Assembly: GCA_030538415.1 (NCBI GenBank)
Contig: JAUNTY010000032.1
Span: 1-34,387, forward strand
Source of the DNA: Neisseria sp.
GTDB lineage: Bacteria; Pseudomonadota; Gammaproteobacteria; Burkholderiales; Neisseriaceae
DNA: 34,387 nucleotides
Direction: 5' to 3'
A program made the translations under genes and the position numbers. The notes below the pieces were generated by a model that was given only the letters and a program-made list of their open reading frames with translations, made no database searches and was not told where the DNA came from. Each line of letters opens with the position of its first letter. The stretch's first letter is position 1. Positions 1-7,838 of the stretch are shown in pieces.

Positions 1-38
1 TAATGACGGATGTAATGGATATTTCCAAGAAAAAAGTA

Positions 39-55
39 TTTTGCAAAGGTCTCAG
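39..55 (+). repeat. Isolated IS5/IS1106-like terminal sequence
   Basis: The motif TTTTGCAAAGGTCTCAG matches the right-hand ends of the composite repeats near 15052 and 23520. No partner end or transposase is visible in positions 1-143, so this is either a solo remnant or the end of an element that begins outside the window. The relation to IS1106-type ends is from memory of neisserial IS termini and is not verified here. Confidence 0.4.
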
Positions 56-85
56 ATTGGCCGAAATGGGAATATGGCGCAGGGT

Positions 86-132
86 AAATAAACAGAGGCC
101 GTCTGAATGTTTCAGACGGCCTCTGTTTATTT
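86..132. terminator. DUS inverted-pair terminator downstream of first ybdD
   Basis: Two 22-base arms, AAATAAACAGAGGCCGTCTGAA and its reverse complement, are separated by three bases and contain one AG-DUS each. The hairpin lies 12 bases past the ybdD stop on the minus strand, and A/T runs flank both sides, so it could terminate transcription in either direction. Confidence 0.8.
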
Positions 133-143
133 AAAGCAATAAT

Positions 144-350
144 CTAGCAGCAACGCCCGCCGTTGGCACCGCAGCGGCGCCTGCGGCAGTAATCTTGAAA
201 CTGCAATTCAGTCATTACGGGCGCGTTGGGGTTATGTTTGCGTTGCTGGGCAACGTAGTTTTCATAATCGGGTACGCCTACCATCAGATTGGCGGTCAGG
301 CGGGCGGTTTTCCACGCGCGCTTGATGCGTTGCATTATTTTATTGCTCAT
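144..350 (-). CDS. ybdD: YbdD/YjiX family small protein (copy 1)
   Basis: This 68-residue protein belongs to the YbdD/YjiX family, which accompanies CstA/BtsT transporters in many proteobacteria. The family hallmark GVPDYENYVAQ lies near residues 25-35, followed by PVMTELQF and a basic, cysteine-bearing tail ending in GRCC. The same Arg-Cys-Cys end is present in the second copy (3202-3408). Its start overlaps the 3' end of cstA copy 1 by 11 bases, which implies translational coupling. The molecular role is not established; small accessory subunit or transport modulator is an inference from linkage. A strong hairpin follows the stop codon. Confidence 0.88.
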   Translation of the reverse strand: MSNKIMQRIKRAWKTARLTANLMVGVPDYENYVAQQRKHNPNAPVMTELQFQDYCRRRRCGANGGRCC

Positions 351-2409
351 TGGCTTTCACCTCGTTACGGTAAACCGCAGGTACTTCTTTGGCGGTCGGC
401 CAAGCCACTTTACGGGCTTTCAGCGCCACGCGCAAGCCGTAGAAGGCCACAATCACCACCACCGACAGGAAAAGAATGGTCAGACCGGAGTTGACGTAAT
501 CGTTGAACGCGATTTTGTGCATTTGGGCAATGTCTTTGGCCGGTGCCAGAATCTCACCACGGGCGGCCGCATCTTTGAATTTGGCCGCGTGTGCCAAAAA
601 GCCGATAGACGGATTGCTGTGGAAGAGTTTTTGCAGGCTGGCGTAGCAGGTGACGAAGAGCAGCAGCAGGGCGGGGGTGAGCGACACCCACACATAGCGT
701 TCTTTTTTCATCTTCACCAGAATCACGCTGACCATAATCAGCGCCACGCCCGCGAGCATCTGGTTGCCGATACCGAAGAGCGGCCACAGCGAATTGATGC
801 CGCCCAAGGGGTCGGTCACGCCGGTGTAGAGGAAGTAGCCCCACAGACCGACGGCGAAGAAGGTGGCAATGATGTTGGCGGGCAGCGAATCGGTGTTGCT
901 GAATGATTTCACGAAAATGCCGCCCAAATCCTGAATCATGAAGCGGGCGACGCGGGTGCCCGCATCGACGGCGGTGAGAATGAACAGGGCTTCGAACAGG
1001 AGCGCGAAGTGATACCAGAAAGCCATCATCGCTTCACCGGGAATCAGCTGGCTCATGATGTGCGCCATGCCGACGGCCAAGGTGGGCGCGCCGCCTGCGC
1101 GGGAGAGAATGGTGTTTTCGCCGACAGCGTCTGCGGTGTGCAACAGCGTGGCCGCATCAATGGGGAAGCCCATTTGGGTAACCACTTGGGCGGCTTGCGC
1201 GGCGTCGGTGCCGATGAGCGCGGCCGGGCTGTTCATGGCGAAATAGATGCCGGGGTCGAGCACGGCGGCGGCAGCCAGCGCCATAATCGCCACAAAGCTT
1301 TCCATCAGCATGCCGCCGTAGCCGATCATGCGCACGTGGGTTTCGTTTTCAATCATTTTCGGTGTGGTGCCGGAAGAAATCAGCGCGTGGAAGCCTGATA
1401 CCGCACCGCAGGCGATGGTGATGAAGAGGAAGGGGAAGAGGTTGCCTGAAAATACGGGGCCTGTGCCGTCGACAAATTTGGTGATGGCGGGCATTTCCAG
1501 CGCCGGGCTGACCACGATGATGCCGATGGCCAGGCCAATGATGGTGCCGATTTTCAGGAAAGTGGAGAGATAGTCGCGCGGAGTGAGCAACAGCCACACC
1601 GGCAACACCGCGGCGACAAAGCCGTAAATCATGATGGCCCAGGTGAGCTGCACGCCGGTGAGGTCAAACCAGTGCGCATACGAGCTTTGCGCCACGTTTT
1701 CACCATACACAATCGCCAGCATCAGCAAAATAAAGCCGACGATGGAAATCTCGCCGATTTTGCCGGGGCGGATGTAGCGGGTGTAGATACCCATGAAGAG
1801 CGCAATCGGCATGGTGGCGGCGATGGTGAACGTGCCCCACGGGCTGTGGGTCAGCGCTTTGACCACAATCAGCGCCAACACCGCCATGATGATGATCATA
1901 ATCATCAAAATGCCGATGGAGGCAATCACGCCGGCGGTGGTGCCCAGCTCCTGCTTGACGATGTCGCCCAGAGAACGGCCGTCGCGGCGCATGGAAACAA
2001 ACAACACCATCATATCCTGCACGGCGCCTGCGAAGACCACGCCGAAGATAATCCACAAGGTGCCCGGCAGATAGCCCATTTGCGCGGCCAGCACGGGGCC
2101 GACCAGGGGGCCTGCGCCTGCGATGGCGGCGAAGTGGTGGCCGAACAACACGCCTTTGTGCGTCGGCACGTAATCGAGGCCGTCGTTATGGCGCTCGGCG
2201 GGGGTGAGGCGGTTGGCATCGAGCTCCATCACTTGTTTGGCGATGAAGAGGCTGTAGAAGCGGTAGGCGATGCAGTATACGGAGATGGCAGCCACCACCA
2301 TCCATACCGCACTCACTTGCTCGCCTCTGCTCATGGCCAGCGTGGTGAAGGCGGCCAGGCCGACCAACACAACGATGCCCCAGATCAGAAACGTTTTTAT
2401 GTGTTTCAT
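340..2409 (-). CDS. cstA: CstA/BtsT family carbon starvation transporter (copy 1)
   Basis: This 689-residue polytopic inner-membrane protein has the usual CstA/BtsT length. The family imports pyruvate or peptides when carbon is scarce. Visible signatures are AERHNDGLDYVPT near residues 70-82, the GHHFAAIAGAGPLVGP segment, QDMMVLFVSMRRDG, SGTTPKMI and DPLGGINSLWPLFGIGNQ. Many hydrophobic helices fill the chain, consistent with 16-18 membrane segments. The start is preceded by AAGGATT at good spacing on the minus strand. It is transcribed with ybdD copy 1. A second, closely similar cstA-ybdD pair lies directly upstream. Substrate cannot be told from sequence; pyruvate is a reasonable guess. Confidence 0.95.
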   Translation of the reverse strand: MKHIKTFLIWGIVVLVGLAAFTTLAMSRGEQVSAVWMVVAAISVYCIAYRFYSLFIAKQVMELDANRLTPAERHNDGLDYVPTHKGVLFGHHFAAIAGAGPLVGPVLAAQMGYLPGTLWIIFGVVFAGAVQDMMVLFVSMRRDGRSLGDIVKQELGTTAGVIASIGILMIMIIIMAVLALIVVKALTHSPWGTFTIAATMPIALFMGIYTRYIRPGKIGEISIVGFILLMLAIVYGENVAQSSYAHWFDLTGVQLTWAIMIYGFVAAVLPVWLLLTPRDYLSTFLKIGTIIGLAIGIIVVSPALEMPAITKFVDGTGPVFSGNLFPFLFITIACGAVSGFHALISSGTTPKMIENETHVRMIGYGGMLMESFVAIMALAAAAVLDPGIYFAMNSPAALIGTDAAQAAQVVTQMGFPIDAATLLHTADAVGENTILSRAGGAPTLAVGMAHIMSQLIPGEAMMAFWYHFALLFEALFILTAVDAGTRVARFMIQDLGGIFVKSFSNTDSLPANIIATFFAVGLWGYFLYTGVTDPLGGINSLWPLFGIGNQMLAGVALIMVSVILVKMKKERYVWVSLTPALLLLFVTCYASLQKLFHSNPSIGFLAHAAKFKDAAARGEILAPAKDIAQMHKIAFNDYVNSGLTILFLSVVVIVAFYGLRVALKARKVAWPTAKEVPAVYRNEVKANEQ

Positions 2410-2834
2410 GGTTAATCCTTAATGGGTTGTTGAGGTTGATAAAAATACGGAAAATGCTGAATGCTTATAAGCTTGGTTGCTGTGTGTAAGCCGTATTCTT
2501 TTTATTAATGTTTTAATGTAGCAGGGTGTAACGTTTGCAAAATTCAGCGCAAGATTAACATATTTACACAATCAAGGGTAACGGCTCAATAAGGAGAATT
2601 GCAGCAGTTTTGAGTCAGGTCAAAAGATGAATACGGCTGTGGGAAGGCCGTCTGAAAGGAAAGCCGGGCAGGCTGTTGATTTTTTAATGTGATTATTGCA
2701 GTTTGTAAAAAACAGGCGGGTGCCGGCGGATGCGGCTTTATCGCAACACAGGCCGTCTGAAAGCGGGCGCGGGGCAAATCAAACATGTGCAATGCCCGTT
2801 CATCAGAATAAGCCGGCGGTGTCAATGTGTATGC
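2410..2834. other. Upstream region of cstA copy 1, no gene seen
   Basis: This region carries the long leader and promoter candidate of cstA copy 1 and two or three single DUS copies (for example near 2645 and 2750). Short open frames on both strands lack ribosome sites or family features. It ends where a Correia-type element begins at 2835. Confidence 0.6.
2561..2625 (-). promoter_or_regulatory. Candidate CRP/FNR-type box and promoter of cstA copy 1
   Basis: TTTTGA-GTCAGG-TCAAAA at 2608-2625 is an inverted repeat with the TTGA-N6-TCAA geometry of FNR/CRP sites. On the minus strand, TTGAGC and TAAATA (2566-2561) follow with a 17-base spacer, which would put the box centre roughly 60 bases upstream of transcription. 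Upstream of cstA copy 2 a related box sits at the same distance from a TTAACATAT block. Assignment to FNR or a CRP-like protein is inference. Confidence 0.4.
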
Positions 2835-2940
2835 TATAGAGGGAAAACTTAATTCCTACTGCGGCGTTGCTGCGTCTGGCCGTACTATCTGTACTGTCTG
2901 CGGCTTGCTGCCTTGTATTAGAGTAAGTTTTCCCTCTATA
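2835..2940 (+). repeat. Correia-type element 1 (CREE), 106 bp
   Basis: The terminal inverted repeats are TATAGAGGGAAAACTTA at both ends, starting and ending with TATA as expected for TA-targeted insertion. The core has the Correia hallmarks CGGCGTTGCTGC, CGTACTATCTGTACTGTC and GCGGCTTGCTGCCTTGTA. Length matches the short (about 104-108 bp) class. The arms differ from the canonical meningococcal TATAGTGGATTAAC. Confidence 0.85.
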
Positions 2941-2984
2941 TGAAAAAAATGCTGTTCGGTTATGGTTTGGCTTTTCTGAATGGA

Positions 2985-3056
2985 TATAGTCGGAGAAATG
3001 AGATTCTGATACAAGGCGAGCCAAGGCCGTAGCAGAAACTCATTTCTTCGACTATA
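2985..3056 (-). repeat. Correia-type element 2, 72 bp internal-deletion form
   Basis: The arms are TATAGTCGGAGAAATGAG and TATAGTCGAAGAAATGAG, as in the full-length elements at 9455 and 27807, but in reverse orientation. The core lacks exactly 36 bases relative to those 108-bp copies. The loss spans from one ACAAGGCG to the next, consistent with recombination or slippage between these 8-base direct repeats. Its last TATA is shared with element 3. Confidence 0.8.
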
Positions 3057-3160
3057 GTGGCTAAATTTAATATCTGCTACGGCGTTGCTGCACCTTGTCG
3101 TACTATCTGTACTGCCTGCGGCTTGCTGCCTTGTATCAAATATTAAGTTTAGCCACTATA
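3053..3160 (+). repeat. Correia-type element 3, 108 bp, abutting element 2
   Basis: The arms are TATAGTGGCTAAATTTAATA and TATAGTGGCTAAACTTAATA, around a standard core with CGTACTATCTGTACTG. The first TATA (3053-3056) is also the end of element 2, so one element inserted at the terminal TA of the other. It is nearly identical to element 9 at 27702. It stops four bases before the terminator of ybdD copy 2. Confidence 0.87.
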
Positions 3161-3163
3161 TAT

Positions 3164-3192
3164 AAAAACACCCTGCGCGGGGCAGGGTGTTG
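3164..3192 (-). terminator. Rho-independent terminator of cstA-ybdD copy 2
   Basis: On the minus strand, AACACCCTGC, a short CCGC-containing loop and GCAGGGTGTT form a strong stem followed by a run of T. It starts nine bases past the ybdD stop and is not built from DUS, unlike most terminators here. Confidence 0.85.
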
Positions 3193-3201
3193 TGTTGCCG
3201 C

Positions 3202-3408
3202 TCAGCAGCAGCGGCCGTTGCCGTTGCGGCGCTTGTGGCAGTAATCCAGAAATTCCAGCCGGGTCATCACCGGCGCACCGGCATTGTGTTTGCGCTGTTG
3301 CGCCACGTAATTGTCGTAATCCGGAATGCCTGCCAGATAGTAGGCAAAAATGCGGGCGTTTTTCAAAACGGCTTTCAGACGGCCTTTCCAATCATGATTT
3401 GGCTTCAT
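3202..3408 (-). CDS. ybdD: YbdD/YjiX family small protein (copy 2)
   Basis: This 68-residue protein is a paralogue of 144-350. It carries GIPDYDNYVAQQRKHN near residues 28-43, PVMTRLEF and a C-terminal GRCC. The shared core and identical tail show it arose with the adjacent transporter duplication, while the N-terminal 25 residues have diverged. It overlaps the end of cstA copy 2 by 17 bases, so the pair is probably translationally coupled. Function is unknown beyond association with CstA/BtsT transporters. Confidence 0.88.
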   Translation of the reverse strand: MKPNHDWKGRLKAVLKNARIFAYYLAGIPDYDNYVAQQRKHNAGAPVMTRLEFLDYCHKRRNGNGRCC

Positions 3409-5470
3409 GGGTTTGCACCTTGCTACGATAAACCGCAGGCACTTCTTTGGAAGTCGGCCAGGCGATTTTGCGCGCTTTCAATGCCACTTGCAGGCCGTAA
3501 ATCGCGATGAAAATCACCACGGCGAGGAAAGCCAGCGCCAAGCCCGAGTTGACATAATCATTCAGCACAATCTGGCTCATCTGCGCCAAATCCTTGGCCG
3601 GAGCCAGAATTTTGCCTGTGGCGGCGGCTTCGCGGTATTTGGCGGCGTGGGCAAGGAAACTCACGCGCTCGTCGGCATCAAACAGTTTTTGCAGGCAGGC
3701 CACGGTGGTGACTACCAAAAGACCCAGCGCGGGCACAAGCGGCACCCACACAAAACGCTCTTTTTTCATTTTCACGAGCACCACGCTGACCATAATCAGC
3801 GCAATGCCGGCGAGCATCTGGTTGCCGATGCCAAACAGCGGCCACAGCGAGTTGATGCCGCCCAAAGGGTCGGTGACGCCGGTGTAGAGGAAATAGCCCC
3901 ACGAGCCGACGGCCAATACGGTGGCCACCAGGTTGGCGGGAATGCTGCCCGAATTGCCCAGCGGTTTGATGAAGATACCGAGCAAATCCTGATACATAAA
4001 GCGCGATACGCGGGTGCCCGCATCGACGGCGGTGAGGATGAACAAGGCTTCAAACAACAGCGCGAAGTGATACCAGAAAGCCATCATCGCTTCGCCCGGA
4101 ATCAGACGGCTCATGATGTGCGCCATGCCGACGGCGAGGGTGGGCGCGCCGCCCGCACGGGAAAGAATGGTGTGTTCGCCCACTTCTTTGGCGGTGTTGG
4201 CCAGCGTGGCGGCGTCAACCGGGATTTGCAGGTGGGTGGTGATGGCTTGTGCGGCGGTGGCAGGGTCGGTGCCGATGAGCGCGGCGGGGCTGTTCATGGC
4301 GAAGTATACGCCGGGGTCGAGGCAGGCTGCGGCGGCCAACGCCATAATCGCCACGAAGCTTTCCATCAGCATGCCGCCGTAGCCTATCATGCGCACGTTC
4401 ACTTCATTGTCAATCATTTTCGGGGTGGTGCCCGAAGCAATCAGCGCGTGGAAGCCCGATACCGCGCCGCAGGCAATGGTGATAAACAGGAAGGGAAACA
4501 GCTTGCCGGAGAATACCGGCCCCGAGCCGTCGATAAAGTGGGTGACCGCAGGCATGCGCAATTCGGGGCCGACCACGATGATGCCGAAGGCCAGCGCCAT
4601 GATGGTGCCGATTTTCAGGAAAGTGGAGAGAAAATCGCGCGGCGTCATCAAAAGCCACACCGGCAAGAGGGAAGAGATGGTGCCGTAAGCCATGATAAAG
4701 ATGGCCAGCTGCACCCCGTTGAGGTCAAACCAGTGGCCGATGGGGCTTTGCGCCACCACGTCGCCGTAAATCACCGCCAGCATCAGCGCGATAAAGCCGA
4801 AAATGGCGATTTCGCCGATTCTGCCGGGGCGGATATAGCGGCTGTATACGCCCATGAAGAGCGCAATCGGCACGGTGACCACGATGGTAAACGTGCCCCA
4901 CGGGCTGTGGGTGAGCGCTTTGACCACAATCAATGCCAAGACAGAGGTGATGATGATCATAATCATCAGAATACCGATGGAGGCGATGATGCCGGCGGTG
5001 GTGCCCAGCTCTTGTTTGACAATATCGCCGAGCGATTTGCCGTCGCGGCGCATGGAAACAAACAGCACCATCATATCCTGCACGGCGCCTGCGAATACCA
5101 CGCCGAAGATAATCCACAAAGTGCCGGGCAGATAGCCCATCTGCGCGGCCAATACGGGGCCGACCAGCGGGCCCGCGCCCGCGATGGCGGCGAAGTGGTG
5201 GCCGAACAACACGCCTTTGCGGGTGGGCACGTAATCAACGCCGTTGTTGTGGCGCTCGGCGGGCGTCATGCGGTTGGCGTCGAGCTCGAGAATGGTTTTG
5301 GCGATGTAGAGGCTGTAGAAGCGGTAGGCGATGCAATACACGGACACGGCGGCCACAATCATCCAAACCGCGTTGACGTGCTCGCCACGGTGCAGAGCCA
5401 GGGTGGAAAAGGCGGCAACGCCGACCAATACCACTAGAGCCCAGAGCAGAAACGTTTTCAGCTGTTTCAT
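3392..5470 (-). CDS. cstA: CstA/BtsT family carbon starvation transporter (copy 2)
   Basis: This 692-residue inner-membrane transporter is closely similar along its whole length to copy 1. Shared blocks include AERHNNGVDYVPT, GHHFAAIAGAGPLVGP, SGTTPKMID and DPLGGINSLWPLFGIGNQ. Differences cluster in extramembrane stretches, notably DPATAAQAITTHLQIPVDAA around residue 400. The start is supported by AAGGAACC seven bases upstream on the minus strand. The two tandem copies may be differently regulated or have different affinities, like the CstA and BtsT paralogues of enterobacteria. That comparison is by analogy; this sequence does not show which copy is which. Confidence 0.95.
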   Translation of the reverse strand: MKQLKTFLLWALVVLVGVAAFSTLALHRGEHVNAVWMIVAAVSVYCIAYRFYSLYIAKTILELDANRMTPAERHNNGVDYVPTRKGVLFGHHFAAIAGAGPLVGPVLAAQMGYLPGTLWIIFGVVFAGAVQDMMVLFVSMRRDGKSLGDIVKQELGTTAGIIASIGILMIMIIITSVLALIVVKALTHSPWGTFTIVVTVPIALFMGVYSRYIRPGRIGEIAIFGFIALMLAVIYGDVVAQSPIGHWFDLNGVQLAIFIMAYGTISSLLPVWLLMTPRDFLSTFLKIGTIMALAFGIIVVGPELRMPAVTHFIDGSGPVFSGKLFPFLFITIACGAVSGFHALIASGTTPKMIDNEVNVRMIGYGGMLMESFVAIMALAAAACLDPGVYFAMNSPAALIGTDPATAAQAITTHLQIPVDAATLANTAKEVGEHTILSRAGGAPTLAVGMAHIMSRLIPGEAMMAFWYHFALLFEALFILTAVDAGTRVSRFMYQDLLGIFIKPLGNSGSIPANLVATVLAVGSWGYFLYTGVTDPLGGINSLWPLFGIGNQMLAGIALIMVSVVLVKMKKERFVWVPLVPALGLLVVTTVACLQKLFDADERVSFLAHAAKYREAAATGKILAPAKDLAQMSQIVLNDYVNSGLALAFLAVVIFIAIYGLQVALKARKIAWPTSKEVPAVYRSKVQTHEAKS

Positions 5471-5586
5471 AACGGTTCCTTAAAAGATTGAAAATATATA
5501 AATGAATAAGAATGGATACCAAATATTCTTTAACAGCAGTATAAAAATATCCATAAGGTTTGAAAATTTTGGAGAATGTTAACATA

Positions 5587-5646
5587 TGTATAAATAACGC
5601 GTGGCCGGATTTATGTGAAATATCGCTGCTTGTTGCGTCAGGTCAA
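5587..5646 (-). promoter_or_regulatory. Candidate CRP/FNR-type box and promoter of cstA copy 2
   Basis: TTGCGTCAGGTCAA at 5633-5646 differs from the TTGA-N6-TCAA pattern at one position and shares GTCAGGTCAAAA with the region upstream of copy 1. A TATACA hexamer (minus strand, 5592-5587) lies about 48 bases from the box centre; the -35 is poor, which would fit activator dependence. The TTAACATAT block is 58 bases from GTCAGG here and 59 bases upstream of copy 1. Confidence 0.4.
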
Positions 5647-5712
5647 AATATGTGTTGCGTTTGCTGTAGGGGCACCTTTTTCTGCAAATCGCGGCATCCG
5701 CTGCGCATTTGC

Positions 5713-5718
5713 TATAAT
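5713..5718 (+). promoter_or_regulatory. Extended -10 promoter of dusA
   Basis: TGCTATAAT gives a perfect -10 with an upstream TG extension, 36 bases before the dusA start codon. No convincing -35 is present, as is common for extended -10 promoters. Confidence 0.6.
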
Positions 5719-5753
5719 GCCGCCTGATTCACAAAGAAAGCCGAAACCCGACC

Positions 5754-6779
5754 ATGCCGTCTGAAACCCTGCCGCCGCGCCGCCTCTCCGTCGCGCCCAT
5801 GCTCGACTGGACCGACAGCCATTACCGCTACATGGCACGCCAAATTACCCGCCATACCTGGCTCTACACCGAAATGATCAACGCCGGAGCCATCGTTTAC
5901 GGCGACGTCGGGCGCTTTTTGCGGAAAGACGAATGCGAAAACCCGGTGGCGTTGCAATTGGGCGGCAGCGATCCCGCCGATTTGGCCAAAGCCGCCAAAG
6001 AGGTTGCAGAGTGGGGCTATGATGAAGTCAACCTCAATTGTGGCTGCCCGAGCCCGCGCGTGCAGAAAGGCGCGTTCGGCGCCTGTTTGATGAACGAAAC
6101 AAGCCTGGTGGCCGACTGCCTCAACGCTATGCAGGATGCGGTGCAGATTCCCGTCACCGTCAAACACCGCATCGGTGTCGACCGCCAAAGCGAATACGCC
6201 GTGGTGCGCGATTTCGTCGGTACATTGGCAGAAAAAACCCATTGCCAAACCTATATCGTACACGCGCGCAATGCCTGGCTCGACGGCTTGTCGCCGAAAG
6301 AAAACCGCGAAGTGCCGCCACTGAAATACGAATACGTTTACAAGCTGAAGCAAGATTTTCCCGCGCTGGAAATCATCATCAACGGCGGCATCACCACCAA
6401 CGCGCAAATCGCCGAACACCTGCAACACGTTGACGGCGTGATGGTGGGGCGCGAGGCTTATCACAATCCGATGATCATGCGCGATTGGGACCGCCTGTTT
6501 TACGGCGACGACCACGTGCCGATAGGCTATGCCGATTTGGTGCAGCGGCTTTACCATTACAGCCAAACGCAAATCCAGGCCGGGCGCGGCACCATTCTGC
6601 GCCACGCCGTGCGCCATTATCTCGGCCTGATGCACGGCCTTAAAAACGCCCGCGTGTGGCGGCGCATGCTTTCCGATGCGGCGCTCTTGAAAGACAACGA
6701 CGGCAGCCTGATTCTCGAAGCCTGGCGTGAAGTGGAAAAAGCCAATGTATGGGAAGAAGGCGTTTCAGACGGCTATTGA
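5754..6779 (+). CDS. dusA: tRNA-dihydrouridine synthase A
   Basis: This 341-residue FMN enzyme reduces specific uridines to dihydrouridine in the D-loop of tRNAs (DusA classically acts at U20/U20a). The FMN-barrel start SVAPMLDWTDSHYR is near residues 11-24. The catalytic-cysteine segment NLNCGCPSPRVQKGAFGACL is near residues 93-112. VKHRIGVD and IINGGITT follow, and the C-terminal helical RNA-binding domain is present. The start codon is the ATG of an AT-type DUS (ATGCCGTCTGAA), so residues 1-4 (MPSE) are encoded by uptake sequence. The C-terminal VSDGY is also read from a reverse DUS core. Transcription is probably independent, from the extended -10 element upstream. Confidence 0.95.
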   Translation: MPSETLPPRRLSVAPMLDWTDSHYRYMARQITRHTWLYTEMINAGAIVYGDVGRFLRKDECENPVALQLGGSDPADLAKAAKEVAEWGYDEVNLNCGCPSPRVQKGAFGACLMNETSLVADCLNAMQDAVQIPVTVKHRIGVDRQSEYAVVRDFVGTLAEKTHCQTYIVHARNAWLDGLSPKENREVPPLKYEYVYKLKQDFPALEIIINGGITTNAQIAEHLQHVDGVMVGREAYHNPMIMRDWDRLFYGDDHVPIGYADLVQRLYHYSQTQIQAGRGTILRHAVRHYLGLMHGLKNARVWRRMLSDAALLKDNDGSLILEAWREVEKANVWEEGVSDGY

Positions 6780-6815
6780 TGATTTTTTTACGGCTCCCGC
6801 AGGGGTGTAAATAAA

Positions 6816-6846
6816 TTGTCAGAAATGTTGGGAAAACTGCTAGAAT
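6816..6846 (+). promoter_or_regulatory. Probable pyrF promoter
   Basis: TGCTAGAAT (TAGAAT at 6841-6846) is an extended -10, with TTGTCA at 6816-6821 upstream at a long 19-base spacing. A DUS inverted pair lies between this and the pyrF start. Confidence 0.5.
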
Positions 6847-6862
6847 CAACGCATTCATATTG

Positions 6863-6899
6863 TTCAGACGGCCTGTTTTTACGTAAAAGGCCGTCTGAA
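6863..6899. repeat. DUS inverted pair between dusA and pyrF
   Basis: TTCAGACGGCC and GGCCGTCTGAA flank a 15-base loop that itself contains TTTTTACGTAAAA. It can terminate dusA transcripts. If the pyrF promoter above is right, it also sits in the pyrF leader. Confidence 0.6.
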
Positions 6900-6922
6900 A
6901 GAAATATCACGGAATCTCTTTT

Positions 6923-7660
6923 ATGAACCCCTTAATCACCGATTTTCAGACCAACGATACCCGCACGCCCGTGATTGTGGCGCTGGATTTTGCCAACGAA
7001 AAAGACACGTTGGCCTTTGTGCGCAGGCTTGATCCTTCGCTCTGCCAGCTTAAAATCGGCAAGGAGCTGTTTACCGCCACCGGCCGCAGCCTTGCTGAAA
7101 GCCTGATTCACCAAGGCTTCAAGCTCTTTCTCGATTTGAAATACCATGATATTCCCAATACCGTTGCCGCCGCCTGCAAAGTGGCCGCCGATATGGGCGT
7201 GTGGATGGTGGATATGCACGCTTCGGGCGGCCGCCGCATGATGGAAGCCGCCGCCGAAGCCGTCGCCAACCATGCGGCGAAGCCGCTGCTCATCGGCGTG
7301 ACCGTGCTTACCAGCATGGACGAGCAAGACTTCGCCGAAACCGGCGTTAACCGCAGCATTGCCGAACAGGTTTCCGCATTGGCGGCGCTGGCGCAGCAGA
7401 GCGGGCTTGACGGCGTGGTGTGTTCCGCCCATGAAGCGGCAGGGTTGCGCGCCGAGCGAGGCGAAGATTTTGTATTGGTAACGCCCGGCATCCGTTTGGA
7501 CGTGGCGGGCAACAGCGATGACCAACGCCGCATCATGACGCCCGCGCAGGCTTTGGCAGCCGGTGCCAGCTATCTGGTGATGGGGCGCCCGGTCACGCAG
7601 GCGGCCGACCCGGTGGCGGTGTTGCGCGAAGTGAATGCCGTGGCGGGGAAAACCGCCTGA
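6923..7660 (+). CDS. pyrF: Orotidine 5'-phosphate decarboxylase
   Basis: This 245-residue enzyme catalyses the last step of UMP synthesis, decarboxylating OMP. It is a TIM barrel with substrate Asp in VIVALDFAN (residues 13-21) and the Lys in LKIGKELF (residues 37-44). The catalytic DxKxxD segment appears as [12 protein letters not shown] near residues 70-81. The phosphate-binding VTPGIR is near residue 192 and the closing [11 protein letters not shown] near 216. Length is normal for the bacterial family. A single DUS follows the stop at 7662, then a Correia-type element. It is transcribed alone in this window. Confidence 0.96.
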   Translation: MNPLITDFQTNDTRTPVIVALDFANEKDTLAFVRRLDPSLCQLKIGKELFTATGRSLAESLIHQGFKLFLDLKYHDIPNTVAAACKVAADMGVWMVDMHASGGRRMMEAAAEAVANHAAKPLLIGVTVLTSMDEQDFAETGVNRSIAEQVSALAALAQQSGLDGVVCSAHEAAGLRAERGEDFVLVTPGIRLDVAGNSDDQRRIMTPAQALAAGASYLVMGRPVTQAADPVAVLREVNAVAGKTA

Positions 7661-7698
7661 TACAGGCCGTCTGAAAAACAGCCGGAACATTTTCTATC

Positions 7699-7802
7699 TA
7701 TAATCAGAGAGTAAGTTTTACTACGGCGTTGTCTCGCCTTGCCGTACTACCTGTACTGTCTGCGGCTCGCCGCCTTGTATTAAAACTTACTCTCCGACTA
7801 TA
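7699..7802 (+). repeat. Correia-type element 4, 104 bp
   Basis: The right arm reads inward TATAGTCGGAGAGTAAGTTT and the left arm TATAATCAGAGAGTAAGTTT, with a core containing CGGCGTTGTCTCGCCTTGC and CTGTACTGTCTGCGGC. It ends 36 bases before the first ybjQ start, so it forms part of that operon's leader or promoter region. Correia elements can carry outward promoters; none is proven here. Confidence 0.85.
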
Positions 7803-7838
7803 TATACCAATCAATATACCAATCATGCGGAGAACAGC

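Noticed and set aside
3407-5437. A 676-codon open frame antisense to cstA copy 2
   Set aside because: It is a by-product of G/C-rich third positions in the real transporter gene; the translation is His/Gln/Gly-rich, with no family features and no ribosome site.
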